NCBI GenBank assembly: GCA_030550175.1
Contig: JAUQPW010000021.1
Location: forward strand, 1-37,654
Reading direction: 5' to 3'
Origin: a bacterium
GTDB taxonomy: Bacteria > Moduliflexota > Moduliflexia > Moduliflexales > JAUQPW01
Length of the DNA: 37,654 nt
Made by a program: the position numbers and the translations under genes. Every line of letters begins with the position of its first letter. Within the stretch, counting starts at the first letter, position 1. The notes beneath the pieces are model-generated. The model was given only the letters and a program-made list of their open reading frames with translations, was not told where the DNA came from and made no database searches. This document shows positions 29,430 through 37,654 of this stretch, one piece after another.

Positions 29430-32243
29430 ATGAACCAAATTTCTATTAAAGGAGCTCGGGTTCATAATTTAAAAAATATAGACCTGGATATTCCGAGAAA
29501 CAAGCTGATTGTAATCACCGGGGTCAGTGGTTCCGGAAAATCCAGTCTGGCATTTGATACCCTGTATGCCGAAGGACAGAGAAGATATGTAGAATCCCTT
29601 TCGGCTTATGCCAGACAATTTCTCGAACGAATGGACAAACCCGATGTAGATGCCATTTACGGTATCTCCCCGGCCATTGCCATCGAACAGAAGAACCATG
29701 TCCGAAATTCCAGATCGACCGTAGGCACGGCTACGGAGATTTACGATTATCTGAGACTGCTCTTTGCCCGAATCGGTAAAACCTATTGTTATCGGTGTGG
29801 AAAACCGGTACAGCGGGAATCGGTAGAGGCGATTGTTGAAAAAATCTTCCAGATGGGTCCGAAAACCCGTTTCATGATAGCTTTTCCCCTTCAACTGGAA
29901 AGGGCTTTAGAAACCTCCAAAGGCTGGTCGGATCAAGAATATGCCATATTCCGGGAAGGTCTCCTGAAGAAAGGCTTCCGCCGGATTTTGGTAAACGATG
30001 AGATTTTCTCTTTGGAAGAAGAAACCCCCAGGTTGATTCCGGGATCAGAGATCGGGGTCGTGATAGATCGCATGTCGTTGAGCGAAGATATTCGAGAAAG
30101 GCTTGTGGAGGCTCTGGAAATAGCCTATGTGGAAGGACAGGGACGACTGATAGTCAAAACGGTAGAAGGGGTAAATGCCCCCCATCCCGAAGGGAAATCC
30201 TTTAAATTTAGTCGAAACTTTGAGTGCTATCCCTGTGGGATAACCTATGAGGAGCCGGAACCTCGATTGTTCTCTTTTAACAATCCCTATGGGGCCTGTC
30301 CGGAATGTCAGGGTTTTGGAAACAAGATCGTGATCGATATGGATCTGGTGATTCCGGATAAAACCAAGAGTATTCGGCAAGGCGCCATAGTTCCCTGGAC
30401 TGCCCCTATTTGTCGTGGGATTATTTCCCGATTAGAACGAATTGCCCCAAGATACGGCTTTTCTATTGATACCCCCCTTTATAAACTCACAGAGGATCAA
30501 ATGCGCTTGATTATCCAGGGGAACGATCAATTTATCGGAATTATTCCTTTTTTCGATTTTCTAGAGATGAAAAAATACAAAGTCCATGTTCGGGTTTTCT
30601 TGAGCCGATTCCGAGGGTATCGGGAATGTTCTCTGTGTAAGGGTTCAAGACTTAAGGAAAAAGCTTTGTGGGTCAAGATTCAGGGAGCTACCATCTATGA
30701 TATCGCCCGAAAAACTACCCTGGAAGCTAAAACTTTTTTTGACCAACTTCCCCTGACCCCCTTTGAAGAACAGATCGCCCATAAAATAGTTGAAGAGATT
30801 AAAAATCGATTGCAGTATTTGATAGATGTGGGACTGGATTATTTAACCCTAGATCGTCTTTCACGGACACTCAGTGGGGGAGAAGCCCAACGGATTAATC
30901 TGGCAACCTCTTTAGGATCTTCTCTGGTCAGCTCCCTGTATGTTTTGGATGAGCCCAGTATCGGACTTCATCCCCGAGATACAGACCGTTTGATCCGTAT
31001 TCTTAAAGCACTTCGGGACAAAGGTAATACCATTGTCGTGGTCGAGCATGATAAAGATATCATAAAAGCCAGTGATCACATTGTAGATCTGGGGCCCGGG
31101 GCCGGGGAGCATGGGGGAAAAGTGGTTTTCTCCGGAAGTTTAAAGCAACTCTACCAGGATCCCCATTCCTTAACCGGAAAATATCTCCGGGGAGAAAAAG
31201 AAATCTCTTTCCATTCCGGACGGTCCGGTATTTTCCGTCGTAGATCTCCCAACGGAGATTATCTTGAAATCCAGAATGCCTATCTTCATAACCTTAAAAA
31301 CATTCAGGTTCGGATACCTCTAAAAGTGCTGACCTGTGTAACCGGAGTTTCCGGGTCTGGTAAAAGCACGCTTATCCATGAAATTCTCTATAAGGGATTA
31401 ACAGGGGAACGAAAACCCGGGAACGGATACAATGGGATTAAAGGTCAAGAGCTTATCTCAGACGTTATTTTGGTAGATCAATCCCCTATTGGACGAACGC
31501 CCCGATCGAATCCTGTTACGTATATTAAAGCCTTCGATGAAATTCGTAGTCTGTTTGCCAGCACCTTAAGTGCCAAACGGAGCGGATATAAACCCGGGCA
31601 TTTTTCCTTTAATGTTGCAAGAGGCCGATGTGAGGCCTGTAAAGGGGAGGGATTTATCAAAGTAGAAATGCAATTTCTCGCAGACCTTTTCTTGACTTGT
31701 GAAAGTTGTGGTGGTAAAAGGTATAAAAACGAAATTTTAAAGATAAAATTCAATGGAAAAAACATTGCCGATATTTTAGAGATGACGGTTACAGAAGCTC
31801 TGGCATTCTTTGCAGATCATAAAAAAATAGTGGAAAAGCTCCAAGTTTTGGAAGATGTGGGTCTGGGTTATATCCGATTAGGCCAACCGGCTACCACCCT
31901 GTCTGGTGGAGAAGCTCAACGAGTCAAGCTGGCTGCACATTTGGCTAATCGGAAAAAAGGTTCTGCGCTTTATCTCTTCGATGAACCCACAACCGGTTTA
32001 CATCTCGATGATATTGCTAAATTGCTCCTTTGCTTTGACAAATTACTGGACAAAGGGCATTCCGTGGTCATTATCGAGCATAATCTGGAAGTTATTCGCT
32101 GTGCAGACTACATCCTGGACTTGGGTCCAGAAGGTGGAGAAAGAGGAGGCAGGTTGATAGCCTGTGGAACTCCAGAAGAGATTGCAAAATCTCCTGAGTC
32201 CTATACAGGCAAATTTCTGAGACCTTATCTTAAAGCTCTGTAA
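29430..32243 (+). CDS. uvrA: Excinuclease ABC subunit A
   Basis: 937 aa, full length. It recognises bulky DNA lesions with UvrB in nucleotide excision repair. Two ABC ATPase modules: Walker A GVSGSGKSS (31-39) and GVSGSGKST in the second half; the LSGGEAQR signature occurs twice; VLDEPSIGLHPRD and LFDEPTTGLHLDD are the Walker B/D-loop regions. Zinc-binding CYPCG with CPECQGFG in the first half and CEACKGEG with CESCGGKRY in the second are intact. The ATG has AGAGG before it. No uvrB or lexA-box-like palindrome was noticed upstream. Confidence 0.98.
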   Translation: MNQISIKGARVHNLKNIDLDIPRNKLIVITGVSGSGKSSLAFDTLYAEGQRRYVESLSAYARQFLERMDKPDVDAIYGISPAIAIEQKNHVRNSRSTVGTATEIYDYLRLLFARIGKTYCYRCGKPVQRESVEAIVEKIFQMGPKTRFMIAFPLQLERALETSKGWSDQEYAIFREGLLKKGFRRILVNDEIFSLEEETPRLIPGSEIGVVIDRMSLSEDIRERLVEALEIAYVEGQGRLIVKTVEGVNAPHPEGKSFKFSRNFECYPCGITYEEPEPRLFSFNNPYGACPECQGFGNKIVIDMDLVIPDKTKSIRQGAIVPWTAPICRGIISRLERIAPRYGFSIDTPLYKLTEDQMRLIIQGNDQFIGIIPFFDFLEMKKYKVHVRVFLSRFRGYRECSLCKGSRLKEKALWVKIQGATIYDIARKTTLEAKTFFDQLPLTPFEEQIAHKIVEEIKNRLQYLIDVGLDYLTLDRLSRTLSGGEAQRINLATSLGSSLVSSLYVLDEPSIGLHPRDTDRLIRILKALRDKGNTIVVVEHDKDIIKASDHIVDLGPGAGEHGGKVVFSGSLKQLYQDPHSLTGKYLRGEKEISFHSGRSGIFRRRSPNGDYLEIQNAYLHNLKNIQVRIPLKVLTCVTGVSGSGKSTLIHEILYKGLTGERKPGNGYNGIKGQELISDVILVDQSPIGRTPRSNPVTYIKAFDEIRSLFASTLSAKRSGYKPGHFSFNVARGRCEACKGEGFIKVEMQFLADLFLTCESCGGKRYKNEILKIKFNGKNIADILEMTVTEALAFFADHKKIVEKLQVLEDVGLGYIRLGQPATTLSGGEAQRVKLAAHLANRKKGSALYLFDEPTTGLHLDDIAKLLLCFDKLLDKGHSVVIIEHNLEVIRCADYILDLGPEGGERGGRLIACGTPEEIAKSPESYTGKFLRPYLKAL

Positions 32244-32296
32244 AATAGTTAAATTCCATTTAAAAAATCTGTAAGAGGAAAGAAGCCACTTTCTTG

Positions 32297-33892
32297 ATGG
32301 AATCCAATTTACTTTACAGAGAGCTTAAAAAATCAGTAATGAAAAAGAAAGAACAGCCTATCAGAGGCTATAAGAAAGTAGCGGCCTTCATAGAAGAGCT
32401 TATAAACAGTCAGATATCCATGGAGGAAGCTGAGGATTGGACAGAAGAATTTTTTTACACGGTGGAAGAAGAGAATATTGATTTGATTCCGGCTCTATTA
32501 CAACTCATAAAAGATACCCAACAAAATCCAGATGTGGTTACCACGGTAGCCTTTTTATTGGAGCAATATGGAGATCCAGACGTTCTGGAACCCCTCATGG
32601 AGTTATTCAAAAGTCCGGGAATCAGTGATACTACCAGGTCTATTTTATTGGGGGTTATGGAGTATTACGGTATGGACACGCAGGACCCCACGTTGATCTC
32701 CTATTTCCAGGATATAAGAGGATTAGGTCAGGTAGCTTTAGAAGGAATGTTGCAGCTATCAGAGCGAGAAGAAATGCTGGAGACCCTGTTAGAGGAGATC
32801 TCTAACTTTTCCCCAGAAGCCCAATTAAGGATGATCGAAGAACTCGGTAAAAGTCGGGATGAACGGGCAATTCCACTTCTGGGAATTTTTGCAGAATATC
32901 GGGATAAAGAACTGGCCAAAGCGGCCATTCTCCAACTGGGGAGTATTCGCTCGGGTAAGTCTATTGAAACCTTAGAAAATCTCATCAATCACCAACAGGA
33001 TAGCCAGGAACTCATCCAACGATCCCTTCGCAAACTCCAATTTGCCGGGGTAACAAAGACACCCTCGATTCTGGAATCTTTTCCCATCTATAAATGTCTG
33101 GTGTCCTGGATCGATGGAAGAGGGAGCCGGGTGATGTTAATAGCCCGACAAAGGGATGCCCGCCATGCTAAGCTTGCCCAATTCATGTTGCATGAGAAGG
33201 TAGGTATTAAAGATTGCTATGGAGCCCAGAATATCACCCTTAAAGACATCGATAAGATAACTAAAGAATTAAAAAAGCAAGTCGGGGGAATGGAGATAGA
33301 ATATGCCTATTGTCTTCAATTAGTCCGGGATGCCTTATGGACAGCCCTTAAAAATGAAGCTAAAATTTCTCCTTTGTTTTCCTTTTATCGAAAAATTTTT
33401 GAGAAGGATCCTTTAACCCCTCAAGCGTATATCGTCGATCTGACATCCTATGGATTGGAAGAAGCAAGACAAAGTCTGGAAGAACTCCTGGCAACTTCCG
33501 ATGAGCTTATCTCGAAACCACCTTTCTCGGATTGGTGGCCCGATACCCCGTCTTCTTATGATTTCGTACAGAAAAAAAAGCGATCCATGAGAAACCGGAT
33601 TATGGATTCCAAGATTATCCGGGAATTTCTCACTCAGGTCCTTGAACCTGACCGAAATCAAATTACGAAACGCCTGGAATTAACCATAGAGTTTTTAGCA
33701 AAAAAGAATCCTAAAGCTTACCAAACACAAATCCAAAAAGCCCTTGCCCTTTGGATAGCCTTGAAAGAACAGAATCGGCCCCTGGATAACATTCCCTTTA
33801 TGAAAGAACTGGCCACCCTCACGCTCAAAAATGTACTGAATAACATCCAAATGGGCTATACCGAACCCATAGACTATGTACCGGAGTATTAA
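32297..33892 (+). CDS. HEAT-like repeat protein of unknown function
   Basis: 531 aa from the ATG at 32297 (a TTG directly before it is an alternative). It has no signal peptide and is highly helical. Residues about 60-255 contain helical pairs of HEAT/armadillo type, e.g. PDVLEPLMELFK, DERAIPLLGIFAEYRDKELAKAAILQLGSI and SIETLENLINHQ, usually a protein-docking scaffold. The second half (from about 265; YKCLVSWIDGRGSRVMLIARQRDARHAKLAQFMLHEKVGIKD is its start) is mixed and not recognised. Its last 17 bases overlap the start of the propeller gene that follows, so the two are translationally coupled and may act together, though the partner is exported. Confidence 0.7.
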   Translation: MESNLLYRELKKSVMKKKEQPIRGYKKVAAFIEELINSQISMEEAEDWTEEFFYTVEEENIDLIPALLQLIKDTQQNPDVVTTVAFLLEQYGDPDVLEPLMELFKSPGISDTTRSILLGVMEYYGMDTQDPTLISYFQDIRGLGQVALEGMLQLSEREEMLETLLEEISNFSPEAQLRMIEELGKSRDERAIPLLGIFAEYRDKELAKAAILQLGSIRSGKSIETLENLINHQQDSQELIQRSLRKLQFAGVTKTPSILESFPIYKCLVSWIDGRGSRVMLIARQRDARHAKLAQFMLHEKVGIKDCYGAQNITLKDIDKITKELKKQVGGMEIEYAYCLQLVRDALWTALKNEAKISPLFSFYRKIFEKDPLTPQAYIVDLTSYGLEEARQSLEELLATSDELISKPPFSDWWPDTPSSYDFVQKKKRSMRNRIMDSKIIREFLTQVLEPDRNQITKRLELTIEFLAKKNPKAYQTQIQKALALWIALKEQNRPLDNIPFMKELATLTLKNVLNNIQMGYTEPIDYVPEY

Positions 33893-35285
33893 TATAAAGA
33901 CAGGAAAACGCTCCCTCTTCTCCGTTCTCCTCGTCCTGTTGTCTACCTATCTTCTTCTGATTACTTCTCTGCTTTTGGGCCCTTTGATCTCCACAAAAGT
34001 TCGCTCGGAGTCCTCGGTAACGGAGGCGGCCCTTCACCTGATCCAATTAACCAGAGATCCTTCCTTAGATGCCAATGGATCCTGGTCTCCCGATGGGAAG
34101 GAAATTGTCTTTCAGACTCGACGAAAGGGGGAAAAAGAAAAAAAGAAATCTTTCAACGAAGAAGACGAAGAGGAGACTAAAAAAGAAGAAAAAAAGAAAG
34201 AGAAAAAGAAAAAAGAAGAAAAAAAGAAAGAAGAAGAGAATGAATTAGCCAGGGATCGGGATATCTGGATCATGAATGCCGATGGGTCCAATCCAAGACA
34301 GCTCACGAAAAGTACGGCAGAAGAATATCAACCGGTCTTCTCTCCCGATGGGAAAAAAATCCTTTATGTTTCCGATGAACGGGGAAGCCCCGATATCTGG
34401 ATCATGGATCGAGATGGCAGTAATAAAACCCGACTTACGAAAGATAAAGGAATAGAACGAGATCCGGCCTGGTCTCCCGATGGGAAGAAGATCGTTTATG
34501 CAGCGCTTCCTCTAGAGGCCGATAATTTTGATCTCTGGATTATGGACGCCGATGGTTCCAATAAAATTCAACTGACCCAAACCCCTAGCAATGAAATGAC
34601 CCCCGCCTGGAGTCCAGATGGAAAACATATAGCCTTTGCCTCAGATGAAGGGAACAATCTGGATATCTATGTGATAGACCCGGAGGGTAAAAATCGTACC
34701 AAACTGATCAGTACGGCGGGATATGAGTATCAACCTGACTGGTCACCGGATGGATCTAAAATTGCTTATGTGGCCTGGGGTGCTGAAGAGAGCCTAGATC
34801 AAAGCAACATCTGGATTGCCAATGCCGATGGAAGCCAGCAAACCCGGCTTACTTCGACTTCTCCCAGTGTTCATCCTCGATGGCATCCCAATGGAACTCA
34901 AATTCTGTTTCACTCTAAACGAAGTGGAAATTGGGACCTTTGGGTTCTTCAGGTTCCTGAGAGTATTTTACGGGTAGCCCAGGCGACGCCACCTACTCCT
35001 CAACGGGATAACCTGATTCTACGGAACGGGGACCTTATTTCAGGCAAGATACTCAACGAAAAGTTTACGATAACCCTGGACGGCAAAATGCTGGAAGTTC
35101 CCAAAGCAGAGATCCAAAAGATTGAGTTTATAGAAAACTCTCAAGACCAAATTAGACTTACCAAGCAGAATGGTGAGGTGATTCAGGGAACCTTGACCCT
35201 ACAGGAAGTTAAAATCCAGATGGAACTCGGTCCCACTGTAGAAATTCTTAAGGACAAAATCAAGTCCATATCCTTCCCGAAATAG
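33876..35285 (+). CDS. TolB-like (PD40) beta-propeller exported protein with a Lys/Glu-rich insertion
   Basis: 469 aa. A hydrophobic N-terminal stretch (about 12-36) is a signal peptide or anchor. The propeller has six or more WSPDGK-type blades (SWSPDGKEIVF, VFSPDGKKILY, AWSPDGKKIVY, AWSPDGKHIAF, DWSPDGSKIAY), alternating with DIWIMNADGSN strands. The first blade is interrupted by a nearly pure Lys/Glu stretch, residues 84-122. After the propeller, about 383-469, come two tandem beta repeats (LILRNGDLISGKIL.. and IRLTKQNGEVIQGTL..), each ending in an Ile-Lys-x-Ile-x-Phe strand. It is not TolB proper: no Pal/Tol genes are near and the layout differs. It starts inside the HEAT gene. A binding or scaffold role in the periplasm is inferred. 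Confidence 0.82.
   Translation: MYRSINIKTGKRSLFSVLLVLLSTYLLLITSLLLGPLISTKVRSESSVTEAALHLIQLTRDPSLDANGSWSPDGKEIVFQTRRKGEKEKKKSFNEEDEEETKKEEKKKEKKKKEEKKKEEENELARDRDIWIMNADGSNPRQLTKSTAEEYQPVFSPDGKKILYVSDERGSPDIWIMDRDGSNKTRLTKDKGIERDPAWSPDGKKIVYAALPLEADNFDLWIMDADGSNKIQLTQTPSNEMTPAWSPDGKHIAFASDEGNNLDIYVIDPEGKNRTKLISTAGYEYQPDWSPDGSKIAYVAWGAEESLDQSNIWIANADGSQQTRLTSTSPSVHPRWHPNGTQILFHSKRSGNWDLWVLQVPESILRVAQATPPTPQRDNLILRNGDLISGKILNEKFTITLDGKMLEVPKAEIQKIEFIENSQDQIRLTKQNGEVIQGTLTLQEVKIQMELGPTVEILKDKIKSISFPK
34179..34240 (+). repeat. 62-base pure purine tract within the propeller gene
   Basis: An unbroken run of A and G made of AAAAAGAAAG and AAGAAGAA units encodes most of the Lys/Glu insertion. It is a slippage-prone simple sequence. 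Confidence 0.8.
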
Positions 35286-35293
35286 TCTGTTGG

Positions 35294-35361
35294 CCTTTAT
35301 CCATTGTCCGTTCTAAATAAAGATGTAACCCGATTGGGTCCCAAAGGACAAAGGATAAAGG
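35294..35361. repeat. Inverted repeat CCTTTATCC(A/T)TTGTCC
   Basis: CCTTTATCCATTGTCC (35294-35309) is the inverted copy of GGACAAAGGATAAAGG (35346-35361), with one mismatch; an inner stem ACCC/GGGT (35328-35339) closes the loop. A further GACAAAGGAC follows. It is related in wording to the repeat at 8424-8491. It lies between the propeller and the M48 gene, where it could act as a terminator, and the M48 start follows 20 bases later. Confidence 0.55.
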
Positions 35362-35380
35362 ACAAAGGACTGTGTTTGTT

Positions 35381-36205
35381 ATGGTATACTTAAAAAAATC
35401 AGCTCTTCTATCCTTTGTTTTAACGATAGGTCTTTTATCCACATCTTGTGGGATGTCCGTTAAAGGCATCAATAAATTCCAACCCAATGTTATTCCACTT
35501 TCGCAAGAAATAGATCTGGGAAGAAAATTCTCTAAAGAAGTGGAAAAAGAAGTTAAACTCATGCGCCTTCGGGTTTTAAACGATTATATCGATTCCCTGG
35601 GACAATCCCTGGCTAAGAACTCGGATTTAAATACCATCCCTTATCACTTTAAGGTTATTAACGGTAAACAGATCAACGCCTTTGCCCTGCCGGGTGGGTA
35701 TATTTACGTTTACAGGGGTTTAATCGAAGCGGTGGACAGTGAATCTGAACTGGCAGGGGTTTTAGCCCATGAAATCGGCCATGTAGCAGCACGCCACGGA
35801 ACTGAACAGATGACCCGGCAACTGGGATTTTCTATCCTGGCCTCTATTTTGTTAGGAAATAATCCTTCCCAGCTTGAAATCCTGGCTGCCAGGTTATTTG
35901 GTACCGCCGGACTACTGGCTTATAGTCGCAGCAATGAGGCAGAGGCAGACCGATTGGGAGTTCGTTATCTTTACAAAACAGGCTACAATCCAGAGGGAAT
36001 GGGTGAGTTTTTCGAGAGACTCCAGGCTCTTCATAAGGATAAACCGAATATATTGGAAAAATTCTTCGCCACCCATCCTCCCTTATCCAATAGATTAGAA
36101 GCAGTAAAAGCCGAAATGGCTAAAATCCCCCCTGAGGAAATTAAAGAATCCATCAAAAACTCACCGGAGTTCTCCATGGTTAAAGTTCTCTTTAATAAAG
36201 AATAG
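35381..36205 (+). CDS. M48-family metalloprotease, predicted lipoprotein
   Basis: 274 aa from the ATG at 35381 (a GTG three codons earlier is possible). A signal peptide ends in LLSTSC, so C23 is probably lipidated. The catalytic zinc site is HEIGH (130-134) with the downstream glutamate in NEAEAD (185-190). The propeptide-like VPLSQEIDLGRKFSKEVEKE segment and the PGGYIYVYRGLI strand are usual in the BepA/LoiP/YcaL group of periplasmic proteases, which degrade misassembled outer-membrane proteins. A TPR tail as in BepA is absent. It follows the propeller gene in the same direction, separated by a palindromic repeat. Envelope quality control is inferred. Confidence 0.9.
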   Translation: MVYLKKSALLSFVLTIGLLSTSCGMSVKGINKFQPNVIPLSQEIDLGRKFSKEVEKEVKLMRLRVLNDYIDSLGQSLAKNSDLNTIPYHFKVINGKQINAFALPGGYIYVYRGLIEAVDSESELAGVLAHEIGHVAARHGTEQMTRQLGFSILASILLGNNPSQLEILAARLFGTAGLLAYSRSNEAEADRLGVRYLYKTGYNPEGMGEFFERLQALHKDKPNILEKFFATHPPLSNRLEAVKAEMAKIPPEEIKESIKNSPEFSMVKVLFNKE

Positions 36206-36218
36206 AAAGTGTATTGGA

Positions 36219-36255
36219 TATGGGGGTGTGGGAGTGTCACTCCCACACCCCCATA
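36219..36255. terminator. Perfect 18-bp palindrome of GTGTGGGAGTG type between convergent genes
   Basis: TATGGGGGTGTGGGAGTG (36219-36236) and its exact reverse complement (36238-36255) are separated by a single T. It sits between the M48 gene and the solute-binding gene, whose ends face each other 60 bp apart, so it probably ends transcription both ways. The arm matches the G/T tract before glpX. Confidence 0.6.
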
Positions 36256-36265
36256 CCCTGGGCGT

Positions 36266-37606
36266 TCAAGCCTCCAGGATCTTCTTAATCTGATCCTCCG
36301 CCCAGCTTATGGCCTTTTTATAGGGTTCGCCACTAACCACCCGGGCAACCATATCGGGAATAATATACTGATTTTCAACCGCTCCGGCATATCGGGTGGG
36401 GTTTCCAGGCCAGCCTGGGAAATGGGTATAATTTCCTTCTTTGGGAAGTAAAATCAAGTTGGGGTCCGTTTTCCAGAGAGGAAGATCTTCAAACTTCTTA
36501 AAAGGACTCATACAAAATCCTTTGGCTGCTGTAAGCCAGGAGGTATATACCGGTTCGCTGTAAAAGAATTTTAAAAATTCCTTAGCAAGGTCCTTATTTT
36601 TAGAAAACTTCCAAACGGCCAGTCCATGGTTAAAACCTGCACTGTGTCGTCCACCGGGTCCTGAAAGCGAAGGATGATGGACAATATTCTCTGCAATGGG
36701 CATATTCTTATCCTTAGCAGCCCAGTAAACACTCACCGGATTTAAAATCCAGGATCCCTTTCCAGAGAGAAAAAATCGATTGTTTCCTGCATCATCCCAG
36801 GAAAGAACTTCATTACTCATGCAATCTAAATAAAGACGCCGGGCATAATCCAGGGCTTCCTCGGTATGGGGAGAATTCAAGGCAATGGTTTTACTATCGG
36901 TTTCAAAAACTTTAGCTCCATAACACCAAAGAACCACATTCCAGGTAGTATTGGCATCGGTACAATGACTGATCGGAAGACCGATAGGATGCCCATGTTC
37001 TTTGAGTTTTTTACCTGCTTCATAGAGTTCTTCCCAGGTCTTTGGAAGAGCAAGCCCGGCCTCTTCCCAATGCTTTTTGTTACCCGTACCTACAAAAGCT
37101 ACCCAATACCAGGGTGCAAGTTTCCATTGACCCCCTATATGGAAAACCTGTCGTGGATTAGCACGGGTAGAATAATTTTTATCCACCTCCTCTAGAATAT
37201 CATCCAGAGGCTCCAGATTCGCTTCGTGGAGGTAACCGTAGGTGTCCCACATATTAACTAAATCGTGCCCACTTTGGATATTCGCCTCTGAAGCAAGTTT
37301 AACAGGAAGTTGGGTGACTTGGATGGTATCAAAGCGGGTATCACAGCCGGCCTGTTTGCCAAATTCCTCCATAATCTGTCGAAACCTCTCATCACCCGAT
37401 GGAACGAAAAGACTTAAAGCAAGGGCGGTTAAGGTCCGTTTCTGGGCAAAGGCCGGAGCTTTACCTTCCGCCAGCCAGGACCATCCTGAAGCTATTCCCG
37501 TTAAAGAACCGGCCACGTACGCAGAGGTACGGATAAATTCACGGCGGGTAAGCCGGGAATTAGAATAAAGCGTAGAATTTGTTTCATCACGATATTCTCG
37601 ATTCAT
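36266..37606 (-). CDS. Tat-exported extracellular solute-binding protein (family 1 type)
   Basis: 446 aa from the ATG at 37606, chosen because GAGGAG ends five bases upstream; a TTG four codons earlier overlaps that site. The N-terminus has a twin-arginine signal, LTRREFIRTS (R21, R22), a hydrophobic core and APAFA before the likely cleavage at Gln55. The mature protein is a two-lobed binding protein of the sugar/glycerol-phosphate ABC uptake class: LPKTWEELYEAGKKLKEHG, GKGSWILNPVSVYWAA, AVWKFSKNKDLAKEFLKFFYS and ENQYIIPDMVARVVSGEPYKKAISWAEDQIKKIL are typical. The ligand is unknown and the permease and ATPase genes are not in the window, though they may follow beyond 36266 elsewhere. Ends against the M48 gene. 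Confidence 0.88.
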   Translation of the reverse strand: MNREYRDETNSTLYSNSRLTRREFIRTSAYVAGSLTGIASGWSWLAEGKAPAFAQKRTLTALALSLFVPSGDERFRQIMEEFGKQAGCDTRFDTIQVTQLPVKLASEANIQSGHDLVNMWDTYGYLHEANLEPLDDILEEVDKNYSTRANPRQVFHIGGQWKLAPWYWVAFVGTGNKKHWEEAGLALPKTWEELYEAGKKLKEHGHPIGLPISHCTDANTTWNVVLWCYGAKVFETDSKTIALNSPHTEEALDYARRLYLDCMSNEVLSWDDAGNNRFFLSGKGSWILNPVSVYWAAKDKNMPIAENIVHHPSLSGPGGRHSAGFNHGLAVWKFSKNKDLAKEFLKFFYSEPVYTSWLTAAKGFCMSPFKKFEDLPLWKTDPNLILLPKEGNYTHFPGWPGNPTRYAGAVENQYIIPDMVARVVSGEPYKKAISWAEDQIKKILEA

Positions 37607-37654
37607 AAAACTCCTCAAGATTTAAAAATTTTAATTGAAACAATTTCCTTTCAT

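Noticed and set aside
33876..35285. The propeller as the TolB of a Tol-Pal system
   Set aside because: No tolA, tolQ, tolR or pal is near, and the charged insertion and tail are not found in TolB.

Overview
The window is bacterial chromosome of moderate GC (roughly 45% by eye), densely coded, with core genes of a Gram-negative, probably hopanoid-making cell: an HpnK-type deacetylase, CdsA, Dxr, RseP, GlpX, a FabF-type ketosynthase, signal peptidase I, UvrA, a type IV pilus/type II secretion ATPase, a SPOR protein, an M48 lipoprotein protease and two Tat-exported proteins. Gene content and codon style fit a deep-branching, Deltaproteobacteria/NC10/Tectomicrobia-like uncultivated lineage, but nothing here fixes the phylum. 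No IS element, prophage, CRISPR array, tRNA or rRNA was seen; tmRNA (ssrA) is present.

Layout. 1-1360: hpnK (minus) and ssrA (plus) diverge from promoters that share one -35 hexamer. 1640-6170: a secreted unknown behind a long hairpin-rich leader, a Tat amidohydrolase (minus), and a secreted unknown plus FMN reductase pair. 6350-10800: a consensus promoter drives cdsA-dxr-rseP-glpX. 10818-14460 (minus): a soluble histidine kinase, a SPOR protein and a FabF-like synthase, separated by repeat-rich spacers. 14590-17764: lepB, a UPF0104-type membrane protein, a Mut7-C protein and an inositol-monophosphatase-family enzyme, tightly packed. 18268-28622: a signalling block on the plus strand, namely REC-PAS-PAS-histidine kinase, a stand-alone receiver, two tandem paralogous REC-PAS-GGDEF-EAL proteins, and a PilB/GspE ATPase carrying a C-terminal zinc ribbon and receiver domain. 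28762-37606: a VTT/DedA-like membrane protein, uvrA, a HEAT-like protein overlapping a TolB-like propeller, an M48 lipoprotein protease, and a Tat-exported solute-binding protein (minus).

The most interesting unit is the signalling block. Four of its five genes begin with a receiver domain or consist of one, and the fifth ends in one. The two GGDEF-EAL paralogues align without a gap over about 440 residues (about 71% identity counted by eye). One has a ruined GGDEF motif (GSDRF) but a textbook EAL site; the other has an intact GGDEF and an EVL variant. They sit directly before a pilus-type ATPase whose N-terminus resembles the c-di-GMP-binding MshEN fold and whose C-terminus is a receiver. 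I infer a phosphorelay plus c-di-GMP circuit acting on a pilus or secretion motor.

A second theme is that the intergenic spaces hold several unrelated families of palindromic, low-complexity repeats (GTGTGGGGGT type, GGGGACGCGGAGAC type, AAAGGATAAAGGA type, CCCCTCTCCC type, ACCACAAAG type). Some abut start or stop codons.
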